This document shows positions 16,432-25,827 of a DNA stretch of 64,000 nt, piece after piece. The stretch is from assembly GCF_009807035.1 (NCBI RefSeq), contig NZ_WUBI01000006.1, positions 266,199 through 330,198 on the forward strand, written 5' to 3'. Positions within the stretch are counted from its first letter, which is position 1; every line of letters starts with the position of its first letter. The translations under genes and the position numbers were made by a program. The notes beneath the pieces are model-generated. The model saw nothing but the letters and a program-made list of their open reading frames with translations. It did no database searches and had not been told where the DNA came from. Origin of the DNA: Paenibacillus dendrobii (lineage in GTDB: Bacteria; Bacillota; Bacilli; Paenibacillales; Paenibacillaceae).

Positions 16432-18264
16432 TCATGAATCCGGCGGATTGGAATCCCTTTCCATCGTCGCTGCCGTGCGGAGCAATGTGTCGCGGGCTTG
16501 AGCCGGAACCGCAGGCAGAAGCAGGCGGACCTTCGTCCCTTTCCCCGGTTCGCTTGCCAGGGTAACGCCATAAGGCTCCCCGTATTTCAAACGTATCCGA
16601 TTGTGGACATTGCGGATGCCGATATGCTCGCTCAGAAGAGCATCCTTGGCCTCCAGAATCTGATTCAATTCGAGCAGACGTTCCGGCTCGATGCCGGTTC
16701 CGTTATCCGAGATCGTAATCATGAGATCTCCGGTTTCATTTTGCGCGGCTTCGACCTCGATCACGCCTCCCTTGCCGATGGACTCCAGCCCATGGTTCAT
16801 GGCATTCTCCACGATCGGCTGCAGGATCATTTTGGGAACGGTCAGCTGCAGCAGCTCTTCCGGGCAGCGCTGCTCATAGCGGATTCTGCCGGAGAAACGG
16901 AGCTGATGGATTTTCATGTAGCTGCTTACGATTTGCAGCTCTTCTCCCAACGCGACCTCATCTCCGCCCTTGATGCTGTAGCGAAGCATCCGGCTGAGAG
17001 CTCCGGCCATTTCATACGTTCCCTTGCTGCCCTCCACGATCGCGATGCCCTTGATCGTGTCCAAGGTATTGCTGAGAAAATGCGGGTTGATCTGGCTTTG
17101 CAGAAAGGCAAATTCGATGCGCTGCTTCTCCAGCTCGGATTCGTAGAGCTCCGTGTTTGCATCGATCAGCTGATGGGTCAGTCCGTAAATTCGCTCAAGC
17201 ATGGTATTGAATTCATTCGAAATGACTTCAATCTCCGCATAGCCCTCCAGATGAACGCGGGAATGCAGAACGTCAAGATTCTGGGTTTTCAGCTTTTTCA
17301 TAAAGGACATTAGCAAAGACAGCGGCTTCAGGACATTCATTTTCAGGATGCTGTACAGGAAAAAGATGAATAGAAGCGTCACTGCCGATAGGGCATAGCT
17401 GGTCAGCTTTAGCCGGTCAAGGCCCTTCATCAGAATGCTGATGGGCGTCACGGTCACGATCTTGCCCTGAATTTCCGGGAGCGCATAGGCTTGAATGATG
17501 TACTTACTGCTTTTCTTCGTCTCGCTTGGGGGGAAGGCTTGTCCGCTGCTTAGCACGGAGCTTCGGATTGCGTCCATCAGGTCTTCGGCAGGCTCGGTAT
17601 TGTTGGAATACACGAGTTCGCGGGAATCGAACAGGTAGAAGCTGGTGCCGGCAAGCCTCGGAAACTTCCCGAATTCCTTGTTGGTGTCCTGCACGTCCAG
17701 CGCAAGCACCATGTATCCGGCCTTTTCGCCATAGGCGATCCGGTTCCCGGAAGAGAAGATGTTCATGCCGAACAGAAAATGATCTCTTTCATTAATCATG
17801 TCGCCTGGTACAAACCCCGCATAATGAACGGTTCCGTCGCTGCCGATTCCGCTGCCGACCTGTTCGGCCTGACGGATCAGGCCCTTCATCGAGACGAGCT
17901 TGTGATCGTTGCTGACAATGGTGATATCGATAATGTCCGGGTAGGTGCTTTTGATGACGCTCATCAGGCTTTGGACCTTTTTGGACAACTCATAGATTCT
18001 GAGGTTGTCGTTTTCGGAGAGCAGGTTTTGTACCGTGGCGTCATACCCCAGGTTAATCATCAATTCCGATATATTGGCGTAGTTCGATGAAATCCGCTGC
18101 TTCATCATGGAGATCAGCTCTTCGTTGTACTGGGTGTTCTGCTCAATGATAAACCGGCTGGACTGCCGGTACACGCCCAAAATAACGACGGGAATGATGG
18201 CGGTAATAATCAGCCCGATGACGATGAACTGATAGCGGATGGAGAGCCTTTTGAAGAACCTCAT
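16432..18264 (-). CDS. Sensor histidine kinase, YesM-type
   Basis: A 610-residue membrane kinase. A first membrane segment at about residues 12-33 (YQFIVIGLIITAIIPVV) and a second near 270-292 (LTSYALSAVTLLFIFFLYSI) bound an extracellular sensor. A HAMP-like linker follows, then the His_kinase block QINPHFLSNTLDTIKG with its phospho-accepting histidine and the GHKL ATPase (QPIVENAMNHGLES, DNGTG, IGIRNVHNRI). The start at 18264 forms an ATGA overlap with the regulator's stop codon; upstream in-frame codons lie inside the regulator gene. Regulator and kinase are cotranscribed, divergent from an LplB-LplC-LplA importer which they presumably control. The signal is probably a saccharide in the cell envelope. 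Confidence 0.93.
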   Translation of the reverse strand: MRFFKRLSIRYQFIVIGLIITAIIPVVILGVYRQSSRFIIEQNTQYNEELISMMKQRISSNYANISELMINLGYDATVQNLLSENDNLRIYELSKKVQSLMSVIKSTYPDIIDITIVSNDHKLVSMKGLIRQAEQVGSGIGSDGTVHYAGFVPGDMINERDHFLFGMNIFSSGNRIAYGEKAGYMVLALDVQDTNKEFGKFPRLAGTSFYLFDSRELVYSNNTEPAEDLMDAIRSSVLSSGQAFPPSETKKSSKYIIQAYALPEIQGKIVTVTPISILMKGLDRLKLTSYALSAVTLLFIFFLYSILKMNVLKPLSLLMSFMKKLKTQNLDVLHSRVHLEGYAEIEVISNEFNTMLERIYGLTHQLIDANTELYESELEKQRIEFAFLQSQINPHFLSNTLDTIKGIAIVEGSKGTYEMAGALSRMLRYSIKGGDEVALGEELQIVSSYMKIHQLRFSGRIRYEQRCPEELLQLTVPKMILQPIVENAMNHGLESIGKGGVIEVEAAQNETGDLMITISDNGTGIEPERLLELNQILEAKDALLSEHIGIRNVHNRIRLKYGEPYGVTLASEPGKGTKVRLLLPAVPAQARDTLLRTAATMERDSNPPDS

Positions 18265-19694
18265 AGGTTTTGCCTCTCCCGGTATTGGGTGGGCGTCATG
18301 TTCGTGATGCGCTTGAAGATCCGGGTGAAGTAGAAATAATCGTTGAATCCGCACTTATCGCCGATCTGCTTGATCGGGTCATTCGTTTCAGCCAGCAGCT
18401 TGCAAGCGTACTGGATCCGCTGGTTGGATACGTATTCGATGAAGTTCTCGCCGACTTCCTTTTTGAATAGGTGGCATAAATAATTCGGGCTTAGGAAGAA
18501 CTTCTCCGACAGGCCCTGAATGGACAGGTCATCCGTAAAATGGTCATGGATATACCTCAATATTTCCCGGATCGTTTTGTGGGAGATGTCCGAACGAATG
18601 GCGTAGGATGGGTTGTCCAGGTCGCTGAGCGTATGCTCCACCAGATAATCGATCATGGCACCGGCATGCCCGAAATGGTAGGAAAGCTCCTCGTAGCCTT
18701 CGAACATTCTCCCGCTGCCCTGCGCACCGGTTCTGAAAAAATGATAGATGATCGCCGTAAAGATCAGATAGGCATCTTTCATGCTGAATTTGCCTTCGCT
18801 AAAATGGGTTTTGGCCGTTTTCATGCAGGACATGAACTGTACCCGGTCTTTGCGGCCGAGAGCATCGGAGATCATTTTGAGCGTTTCTTCTATATAAGGA
18901 TTGGTCTGCGGCGGCGGGTTGAACATTCCCGGCTGGCCTGTTGTGAAAGAGCCGTAAGAGGCGAGGGAGGCTGCCTCCAGCGAAGCGTTCAGCTCTGCGA
19001 GATCGGACAGCAGGAAGCCCGCTCCGATGCTGTACATGGAACCCTGATGTGCCCGGCTGAGGTCCTCCAGAAGTGCTTCAGCCGCATGCTCATGCACAAG
19101 GTAACCGAAGCGGCGCGGACTCATCTGGAAGCTGAGATGCTGACTAGGCTGCTGAAGCCCGGCGGCCTTGCTGCTCTGTACGACGATCGGCAGGATCTGG
19201 CGGGCGTTGTCGATGCTTGTACCCGTCTGCTGCAGCACCCGCTTTACCTGATCCATATCCCCGGAGCAGATCGCTTCGTAGAGATCGGGAATATGCGCAG
19301 GGAAGCTTTCCCTTTTGCGTGTGTTTAGCACTTCCGCCAGTCTGGCGAGCATGCTGTCGATCTCTTCGATCTCGAAAGGCTTGAGGCAATATCCGAAGGT
19401 ACCGTAGTTCAGCGCCTTCTGGGCATATGCAAACTCGGCATGCGCGCTCAGCACGACGAAGAGCGTATCCGGCGAGGCTTCCTTTCCTTTCTTGATCAGC
19501 TCCAATCCGCCAAGGACAGGCATCTTGATATCCGTCAGCACGACATCCGGGCGAAGGGCCTTCACAAGCTCCAGCGCTTCTTGGCCGTTCTCCGCGTCTG
19601 CGATGACCTCGAATCCGAAACTGTTCCAATGAACACCCGATTTAATGCCTTCCACGATCCATTTTTCATCATCCACAACGACTGCTTTATACAT
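18261..19694 (-). CDS. Response regulator, REC plus AraC HTH (YesN-like)
   Basis: A 477-residue regulator. Its receiver domain has VVDDE, phospho-acceptor D55 in LTDIKMP and K105 in YCLKPFE. A variable middle of about 250 residues precedes the AraC DNA-binding end (LSIQGLSEKFFLSPNYLCHLFKKEVG, DYFYFTRIFKRITNMTPTQYRE). A ribosome site AAGGGGGAAG precedes the start on the minus strand, with a well-formed sigma-A promoter just beyond it. It is first in a two-gene operon with the kinase and most likely activates the divergent importer genes at 20073-23637. Confidence 0.95.
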   Translation of the reverse strand: MYKAVVVDDEKWIVEGIKSGVHWNSFGFEVIADAENGQEALELVKALRPDVVLTDIKMPVLGGLELIKKGKEASPDTLFVVLSAHAEFAYAQKALNYGTFGYCLKPFEIEEIDSMLARLAEVLNTRKRESFPAHIPDLYEAICSGDMDQVKRVLQQTGTSIDNARQILPIVVQSSKAAGLQQPSQHLSFQMSPRRFGYLVHEHAAEALLEDLSRAHQGSMYSIGAGFLLSDLAELNASLEAASLASYGSFTTGQPGMFNPPPQTNPYIEETLKMISDALGRKDRVQFMSCMKTAKTHFSEGKFSMKDAYLIFTAIIYHFFRTGAQGSGRMFEGYEELSYHFGHAGAMIDYLVEHTLSDLDNPSYAIRSDISHKTIREILRYIHDHFTDDLSIQGLSEKFFLSPNYLCHLFKKEVGENFIEYVSNQRIQYACKLLAETNDPIKQIGDKCGFNDYFYFTRIFKRITNMTPTQYRERQNL

Positions 19695-19710
19695 GATCTT
19701 CCCCCTTGAA

Positions 19711-19738
19711 TTTATAGATACTTGACATGCTGCGTCAA
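19711..19738 (-). promoter_or_regulatory. Sigma-A promoter for the regulator-kinase operon
   Basis: On the minus strand TTGACG (19733-19738) and TATAAA (19711-19716) are separated by 16 bases, just upstream of the ribosome site. The -35 box overlaps a dyad TTGAC-N7-GTCAA at 19722-19738 that could bind a regulator. Confidence 0.6.
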
Positions 19739-20072
19739 AAAGGAAAGCGTATTCAGTTCTCTATCGCAAGGATACATGACTTTCATTATTTGGTAAACAG
19801 AAGGAAAAGGTAGACGCTATAGAGATTTTTACGATAAATATATACAAAACTCAGATCAGGCTGCGGACATGCTAATGACTCGGAAGCGGAGTCCACATGT
19901 TTGCGGAATTATGTCTATATGCGCCGATTCTGCGGCTGAATATAATGGACATACAGCAAGCTGCCGGGGAAGCTGGACGAAGATAAACAATTTGCAAACG
20001 CATACATACATGGAATTCCTGCACCGGCGGCAAATGGCTAAATCTATCATTAACGAAAGGCGGCGAATCGGG
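19739..20072. other. Divergent upstream region before the LplB-like gene
   Basis: About 330 bases hold the control region for the importer genes. No clear consensus promoter was seen for the rightward genes, as expected if the response regulator must activate them. An open frame extends left from the LplB-like start into this region but lacks a ribosome site. Confidence 0.5.
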
Positions 20073-21020
20073 ATGAAACGCAATAACAAGGCAGGCGGCC
20101 GTTCTTCGAAAAGCGGATTGTGGAATACGATGCGGCAGTACAAATACCACTATCTGATGGTCCTGCCGGTCATCGTCTGGTATATCCTTTTCAGTTATCT
20201 GCCCATGTATGGGATCACGCTCTCCTTCAAGACCTTCGATTTCAGCAAAGGAATTCTCGGAAGTCCGTGGGTCGGGTTCCAACATTTCCGTGAGATTTCC
20301 CACGATCCGGAGTTTTGGAGCGCATTCAAGAACACGGTTATCATCAGCTTGTCCAAGCTGGTCATCCATTTTCCGCTTCCGATCATTCTGGCGATGGTGA
20401 TGAACGAGTTCTCGCGCACGAAGGCAAGGAAGTTTTTTCAGACACTGTTTACCTTCCCGCATTTTATCTCTTGGGTCGTTCTGGCGGGGATTCTGACCAA
20501 TATTTTCAGCAACGACGGGGTCTACATTCAGCTGATGACGATGCTCGGCTTCGATGCTTCATCACCGCTCGTCAGCGTGCAAGGGTTCAGACCCATGATC
20601 TATCTCAGCCACGTATGGAAGGAAATCGGCTGGGACTCCATCATTTATATGGCTGCGCTCACCGGGATCAATCCCGAGCTGTACGAAGCGGCCGAAATGG
20701 ATGGAGCTAGCCGTTTGCAGCGCCTGCGGTACATCGCGTGGCCGGGCATCAAGAGTACGGTGGCGATTCTCTTTATCCTGACGATCGGTAACCTGCTCAG
20801 TCTGGGTTCAAGCTTCGAGCAAATTTTCAACCTGTACAGTTCTCCCGTGTATTCCGTCGCGGATACCATTGACACCTATGTGTACCGCACCACCTTTACG
20901 GTTGGCGCAGACTTCGGTTATATGACGGCGGTAGGATTAATCAAATCGGCGATCAGTCTCGTGCTGTTGGTTCTGGCGAATATGACCGTGAAGAAGATGG
21001 GCGAGCAGGGATTATATTAA
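20073..21020 (+). CDS. ABC permease, LplB-like
   Basis: A 315-residue permease of the LplB/YtcP type. A basic start (MKRNNKAGGRSSKSG) leads to six membrane segments, the first near residues 28-50 (YHYLMVLPVIVWYILFSYLPMYG, a hallmark of this branch). The EAA loop reads EAAEMDGASRLQRLRYIAWPG. The start at 20073 is chosen because AAAGGCGG lies at 20056-20063; earlier in-frame ATGs lack such a site. It is the first gene of an importer without its own ATPase, a common Paenibacillus pattern in which one shared ATPase serves many systems. The substrate is probably an oligosaccharide. Confidence 0.92.
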   Translation: MKRNNKAGGRSSKSGLWNTMRQYKYHYLMVLPVIVWYILFSYLPMYGITLSFKTFDFSKGILGSPWVGFQHFREISHDPEFWSAFKNTVIISLSKLVIHFPLPIILAMVMNEFSRTKARKFFQTLFTFPHFISWVVLAGILTNIFSNDGVYIQLMTMLGFDASSPLVSVQGFRPMIYLSHVWKEIGWDSIIYMAALTGINPELYEAAEMDGASRLQRLRYIAWPGIKSTVAILFILTIGNLLSLGSSFEQIFNLYSSPVYSVADTIDTYVYRTTFTVGADFGYMTAVGLIKSAISLVLLVLANMTVKKMGEQGLY

Positions 21021-21045
21021 ACGCGCAAAGGGGGACTTTTTTCAG

Positions 21046-21942
21046 ATGGAGCAAGCCTTGACTCAGAAAAAGAAAATCAGTGCCTACGATGTGGCGGTAT
21101 ATATCATCCTCGGCATTCTGGCGATCATTACCTTTTATCCTTTTTATAACGTGCTTATCATTTCTTTCGCCCGCTTCGATGTCATTAGCAAGTCGAATCT
21201 GTACTGGCTGCCGCTGTCCTTTGATTTCTCGGCCTATAAGCTTATATTCGGCGACGGCAAGTTCTGGAACGCATTTGGCGTGTCGATGCTGGTGACGGTT
21301 GTGGGCGTGGCCTTCAGCATGGTGATCTCCGTCGCGGGAGCCTATGCCTTATCGAAAAAAGGAATGCCGGGCCGCAATCTGCTGCTGACCCTGATCCTGA
21401 TTACGATGTTCTTCAACGGCGGATTGATTCCCTTTTACCTGATCGTGAAGAACCTGGGGCTGGTCAATAACATCCTTGTCATGATCGTTCCGGCAGGCAT
21501 TAATACGCTGTATCTGATCATCATGAAGAACTATTTCAATACCATTCCCGAGGGGCTGGAGGAATCGGCCAAGCTGGACGGGGCGAATGATATCACAATC
21601 CTGCTCCGGATCATCATTCCGATCTCGGCTCCCTTTATGGCAACTTTCGCTTTATTCTACGCTGTGGAGAGATGGAATGAGTGGTGGCATGCGCTGATCT
21701 TCATCAGCGACTCTGCGAAGGCGCCGCTGCAGATTTATCTGCGCGAAGTGCTGATTACGTCCAATTCCTCGCTGAACAGCATGGCCATGACGCTTGCGGA
21801 GCAAAAGGCGACGACCAAGGTCTACACGCCAAGCCTACAGATGGCGACCATCATCGTATCCTGCATTCCGATCATGCTCGTGTATCCGTTCCTGCAAAAG
21901 CATTTTGCCAAAGGCATTCTGGTCGGCTCCATTAAAGAATAA
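21046..21942 (+). CDS. ABC permease, LplC-like
   Basis: A 298-residue permease, partner of the LplB-like protein 25 bases upstream. Six membrane segments are visible, starting at YDVAVYIILGILAIITFYPFYNV. The EAA loop reads EESAKLDGANDITILLRIIIP, and the protein ends in LQKHFAKGILVGSIKE, typical of the family. The ribosome site is AAAGGGGGA. The two permeases should form the channel for the solute bound by the downstream lipoprotein. Confidence 0.93.
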   Translation: MEQALTQKKKISAYDVAVYIILGILAIITFYPFYNVLIISFARFDVISKSNLYWLPLSFDFSAYKLIFGDGKFWNAFGVSMLVTVVGVAFSMVISVAGAYALSKKGMPGRNLLLTLILITMFFNGGLIPFYLIVKNLGLVNNILVMIVPAGINTLYLIIMKNYFNTIPEGLEESAKLDGANDITILLRIIIPISAPFMATFALFYAVERWNEWWHALIFISDSAKAPLQIYLREVLITSNSSLNSMAMTLAEQKATTKVYTPSLQMATIIVSCIPIMLVYPFLQKHFAKGILVGSIKE

Positions 21943-21996
21943 AGCACCAACACATACAGTCACCGCTTCATCCGAATATAAAGAGGAGGGTTTGAA

Positions 21997-23637
21997 TTGA
22001 AAAAAACGCGTAAGTTCAGCATGCTGCTGATGACGCTCGCTATGATTGCGACGCTATTCGCAGGCTGCGGCAGCAAAGACAATGCAAGTGAAGGCAATAC
22101 CGGCACCGCGCCGGATGGACAGAGCAGCACCGCGGCATCGGATGATGATCCGTTCAAGGAGCATCTGGACATCTCGGTGGCGTTTTGGGACATCGACCAA
22201 GTAGCCGAGAAGTGGGATAAAGACCCGATATTTCAAGATCTGATGAAAAAGTTCAACATCACCATCAAGCCGGTTAACGTCACCTGGGACGACTACGTGC
22301 AGAAGTTCCAGATGTGGGCCGCTTCGGGCCAGCTTCCGGACATTTTCGCGACCGACGCCATCGGCACGCAGTATTACCGCAACTGGGTGAATCAGGGGAT
22401 TGTCAAAGCGCTGCCTGAGGATATGAGCAAGTACCCAAGCCTGGCGGAATATTTCGAAACGCCGGATATCAAGGGACTCAGCGAAGACGGCAAGTATTAC
22501 AACATTCCTAGACGGATGTTCCCGACCGTGGACTGGAGCGTGCTTGACCGCGTGGTCATGTACCGCTGGGATCTGGCGCAAAAAGCCGGAATAACCAAGG
22601 AGCCTGAGACTTGGGATGAGTTCAAGGCGATGCTGCAGGCGATTGTGGACAAGGATCCGGAAGGCAAACATATTACGGGTCTGACCTCATCTACAACCAA
22701 AATGATCGGCGGCTTCTTCTGGCTGTACGGCAATTCGGCGGCAACCAGCGACGGCAGCGGCAGCGATTTCAAGTGGATCAAGGAAGACGGCAAATTCGTG
22801 CCGGCCGTGTTCTCGAGTAAGGCACTGCCCGCGCTGCAAAACATGCGGGATATGTTTGAACACAAGCTTGTGGACCCGGACATCGCTTTGACGAAGCCGG
22901 ATACGGCATACGACAAATTCGTATCGGGCAAATCCGCGGCGCTGCTGGCCGGCGGTGGTTTCCTGGGCATCGATCAGAACATCTACGAGAAGCGCTGGAA
23001 AACGGCGTATCCGAACGCGGATTTCACGCAAAGCGTAAAGGTGCTGAAGCCGCTTACGGGACCGGACGGCGAGCGTTATCATCCTGTATTCAAAACGTAT
23101 TGGTCCGAGAGTTATTTCAACGCCAAAATCGACGACAAGAAGCTTGACCGTATTTTGCGCCTGTACGACTACATTCTGTCGCCTGAAGGCAACGACCGGC
23201 TGACATATGGCGTCAAGGACGTGGATTACAAGGTGGAGGGCGACAAGAAGGTGCCTATCGGGGACGTGTCCCTAAACGAGAAGTATCCGGCAAAAGGCTT
23301 CCTGATGAACCTCGTGACGTATAACACGTCGAACGCTTACGACATGAACAATCCGACGATCGCGAACAAGACGATCCGCCAGGAGGCAGTCGACTATATC
23401 GACTGGAGCATCAAAAACTCCAAGGTGCCGGATTACGATATCCGCCTGACCTACATGTCAACGCCGACCAAGGATAAATTCAGCGTTCTCGATCATGATG
23501 ACCTGCTGAATATGATGCTTAGCAAAGATCCGATCGATAAGGCTTGGGAGAACACATTGAACAATTACAAGGCCAAGGGCCTCGATAAGATGATCGATGA
23601 AGTCAATGCGAAAGCAAAGGAACAGGGCATCGAGTAA
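21997..23637 (+). CDS. Solute-binding lipoprotein, LplA-like
   Basis: A 546-residue lipoprotein, the long LplA type found with LplB/LplC permeases. The signal peptide ends in lipobox LFAGC. Family blocks include LDISVAFWDIDQVAEKWDKD, WAASGQLPDIFATDA and TPTKDKFSVLDHDDLLNMMLSKDP towards the end. The start is TTG at 21997, seven bases from AAGAGGAGGG (21981-21990), with no equally good alternative. It is expected to capture an oligosaccharide outside the membrane for the two permeases. A weak hairpin follows, and the secreted beta-helix protein comes next. Confidence 0.92.
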   Translation: MKKTRKFSMLLMTLAMIATLFAGCGSKDNASEGNTGTAPDGQSSTAASDDDPFKEHLDISVAFWDIDQVAEKWDKDPIFQDLMKKFNITIKPVNVTWDDYVQKFQMWAASGQLPDIFATDAIGTQYYRNWVNQGIVKALPEDMSKYPSLAEYFETPDIKGLSEDGKYYNIPRRMFPTVDWSVLDRVVMYRWDLAQKAGITKEPETWDEFKAMLQAIVDKDPEGKHITGLTSSTTKMIGGFFWLYGNSAATSDGSGSDFKWIKEDGKFVPAVFSSKALPALQNMRDMFEHKLVDPDIALTKPDTAYDKFVSGKSAALLAGGGFLGIDQNIYEKRWKTAYPNADFTQSVKVLKPLTGPDGERYHPVFKTYWSESYFNAKIDDKKLDRILRLYDYILSPEGNDRLTYGVKDVDYKVEGDKKVPIGDVSLNEKYPAKGFLMNLVTYNTSNAYDMNNPTIANKTIRQEAVDYIDWSIKNSKVPDYDIRLTYMSTPTKDKFSVLDHDDLLNMMLSKDPIDKAWENTLNNYKAKGLDKMIDEVNAKAKEQGIE

Positions 23638-23685
23638 ACCGCAATGATAAATCATAACTGAGAAAACACGTTAGTCTGCTGCACG

Positions 23686-23757
23686 AAGCGCCTTTTGGGA
23701 CGAGTTGGAAATGTTCATGACAAGAACCTATTCCATTTCAGACAAGGGGCGCTTTTT
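23686..23757 (+). terminator. Imperfect terminator-like hairpin after the LplA-like gene
   Basis: AAGCGCCTTTTG (23686-23697) pairs with CAAGGGGCGCTT (23743-23754), with two G-T pairs and a 45-base loop, and is followed by a T run. The long loop makes it a leaky terminator or attenuator rather than a firm stop. Confidence 0.5.
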
Positions 23758-23810
23758 GCATATTGAAAACGTCTGCGGACGCACTTTCACAAATATGAGG
23801 AGGAATGGTG

Positions 23811-25814
23811 ATGAGGAGAAGAAGGCTGGCAAAACTGTTGATTTGGGTGTTGGTTGTCTTGTTTCTGGCTGTGAGCGTACCGGACAGGTCATCCCTGGTA
23901 TTCGCAAATAACAAAGCTTACTTCGTGGATTCCGTTGGCGGGAATGATGCCAATAGCGGACTCAGCGAGTCGGCCGCATGGAAAACGGTAGCCAAAGTGA
24001 ACAGCACCACATTCCAGCCGGGTGACCGGATTTTATTCAAGGCAGGGGGCGTATGGAGCGGGGAACTGTGGCCGAAGGGGTCGGGAGCCAGCGGCAATCC
24101 GATCACGATCGATATGTACGGTACGGGCAGCAAGCCCGCTTTGATCGGAAGCCAGACCGCCAACCAAACGCTGCGCCTGGATAATCAGGAGTACTGGGAA
24201 ATCAACAATCTGGACATTTCCGCGAATTATACCGATTCTTTTACCCGGCGCGGCATCTATGTCCACGCAAGCGACTATGGCACGCTCAATCACCTGTACT
24301 TCAGAAATCTGCTCATCCATGATGTGTGGCCGAACATCGCCCACGCCAACAACAATACCGCCAAGGATACCGGAGGGATGTTCTTCTCTATTACGGGGAG
24401 CACGACGGTTACCAAGTTCAACGACATCCGGATCGAGAACAACACCATCCGGGATCTGGACCGGGAGGGCATTACGCTCACCTGGACCTCCTGGTCGAAC
24501 CGCCAGGGAGAGACGGGAGGCTCCGGACCGTGGACAGGCAGCACAAATGTTGTGGTGAGAAACAACTATTTTACGAATATCGGAGGGGACGGTCTGGTGG
24601 CACAGGGACTGCAGTCGCCGCTGATCGAGTATAACACCATCGACGGCTTCAATAAGCGCAACTACAACGTCAGCTATAACGCGGGGCTATGGGCTTATTC
24701 CGCAGATGACGCTGTATTCCAATACAACGAAGCCATGAACGGAAAGTCGACCCGCGACGGGATGGCTTGGGATGCGGATGCGAGAACCAACCGGACGATC
24801 TTCCAGTACAATTACAGCCACGATAATGAAGGCGGCAGCATGCTGTTCATCAGCTATGGTACGGAGTATTCGCGCGATGCGGTTTACCGGTACAACATCA
24901 GCCAGAATGACCGTAATTTCTTAATTACGGCGACGAATCCGATTAATGCGAGCATCTACAATAACGTGTTTTACACGCAAAGCGGCATTTCGGCCAAGGT
25001 ATTTAATACGAACAGCGGTACGGCCACTTTGAAAAATAATATTTTCTATAATCAGGGTACGACCTCAACGGGCGGATGGGGCTCCGGGTATACCTACAGC
25101 AACAACGTGTTTTATGGCAATTACGCGACGACGCCTAGTGATCCGAATAAAATCACGTCCGATCCGCAATTCGTAAATCCCGGAACGGGCGGCAACGGTC
25201 GAAACACGCTGGCCGGTTACCAGCTGCAAAGTACGTCTCCGGCCATCAACAGCGGGATGGCGGTGGCCGATAACGGAGGCAAAGATTTCTGGGGCAACCC
25301 GATCTATGTAGGCAATCCGGACCGCGGGGCATATGAGCACCAGAGCAGCGTACCCTCGCCAACGAATGTGGCGCTAGGCAAAACGGTCACGTCCGGCAGC
25401 TTCATCAACAACCCGGAACGCGTCACGGATGGGCAATCCGGCAACAAGGAGCAATATGCGGGACTGGATGCGGGGCTGCAGTGGATGACGATGGATTTGG
25501 GTGCCTCTTATGAGCTGAGCCGGATCAAGCTATGGCATTATTTTGACGGCAGAACGTACAGGGATGTGATCTTGCAGCTGTCTGACTCACCGGATTTTTC
25601 AAGCGGCGTGACCACCGTGTTTAATAATGACACCAATAACAGTGCGGGTCTCGGGGCAGGAATGGATGCGGAATATGCCGAAACCGCGGCAGGCAAGGAG
25701 ATTTCCTTTGCACCGGTGCATGCCAGATATGTCCGGTTTTGGTCGAACGGCAGCAGCGTGAATTCGTGGAATCATGTGGTCGAGGCAGAAGTGTACGCAA
25801 CGAATACGCCATAA
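23811..25814 (+). CDS. Secreted right-handed beta-helix protein with C-terminal discoidin-like (F5/8C) domain
   Basis: A 667-residue exported protein. After a basic, hydrophobic signal peptide the mature part opens with YFVDSVGGNDANSGLSESAAWKTV, the signature of right-handed parallel beta-helix polysaccharide-acting proteins. Repeating rungs rich in NN, NI and YN (IRIENNTI, VVRNNYFTNI, LIEYNTI, NIFYNQG) run to about residue 490, closing at GAYEHQS. Residues about 520-667 look like a galactose-binding (F5/8 type C) domain: NVALGKTV, VTDGQSGN, WMTMDLGASYELSRIKLWHY. The start at 23811 follows TGAGGAGG by seven bases. It lies in the importer cluster and probably cleaves or binds the polysaccharide whose fragments are imported; catalytic class (lyase or hydrolase) cannot be told by eye. 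Confidence 0.87.
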   Translation: MRRRRLAKLLIWVLVVLFLAVSVPDRSSLVFANNKAYFVDSVGGNDANSGLSESAAWKTVAKVNSTTFQPGDRILFKAGGVWSGELWPKGSGASGNPITIDMYGTGSKPALIGSQTANQTLRLDNQEYWEINNLDISANYTDSFTRRGIYVHASDYGTLNHLYFRNLLIHDVWPNIAHANNNTAKDTGGMFFSITGSTTVTKFNDIRIENNTIRDLDREGITLTWTSWSNRQGETGGSGPWTGSTNVVVRNNYFTNIGGDGLVAQGLQSPLIEYNTIDGFNKRNYNVSYNAGLWAYSADDAVFQYNEAMNGKSTRDGMAWDADARTNRTIFQYNYSHDNEGGSMLFISYGTEYSRDAVYRYNISQNDRNFLITATNPINASIYNNVFYTQSGISAKVFNTNSGTATLKNNIFYNQGTTSTGGWGSGYTYSNNVFYGNYATTPSDPNKITSDPQFVNPGTGGNGRNTLAGYQLQSTSPAINSGMAVADNGGKDFWGNPIYVGNPDRGAYEHQSSVPSPTNVALGKTVTSGSFINNPERVTDGQSGNKEQYAGLDAGLQWMTMDLGASYELSRIKLWHYFDGRTYRDVILQLSDSPDFSSGVTTVFNNDTNNSAGLGAGMDAEYAETAAGKEISFAPVHARYVRFWSNGSSVNSWNHVVEAEVYATNTP

Positions 25815-25827
25815 GGGGTTGGTCAGG

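Noticed and set aside
19722..19738. TTGAC-N7-GTCAA as a possible terminator
   Set aside because: No T run on either strand; it overlaps a good promoter and is more likely regulatory or chance.
19869..20072. Upstream extension of the LplB-like gene
   Set aside because: It has no ribosome site and its residues do not resemble the family; the start at 20073 has a good site and typical N-terminus.
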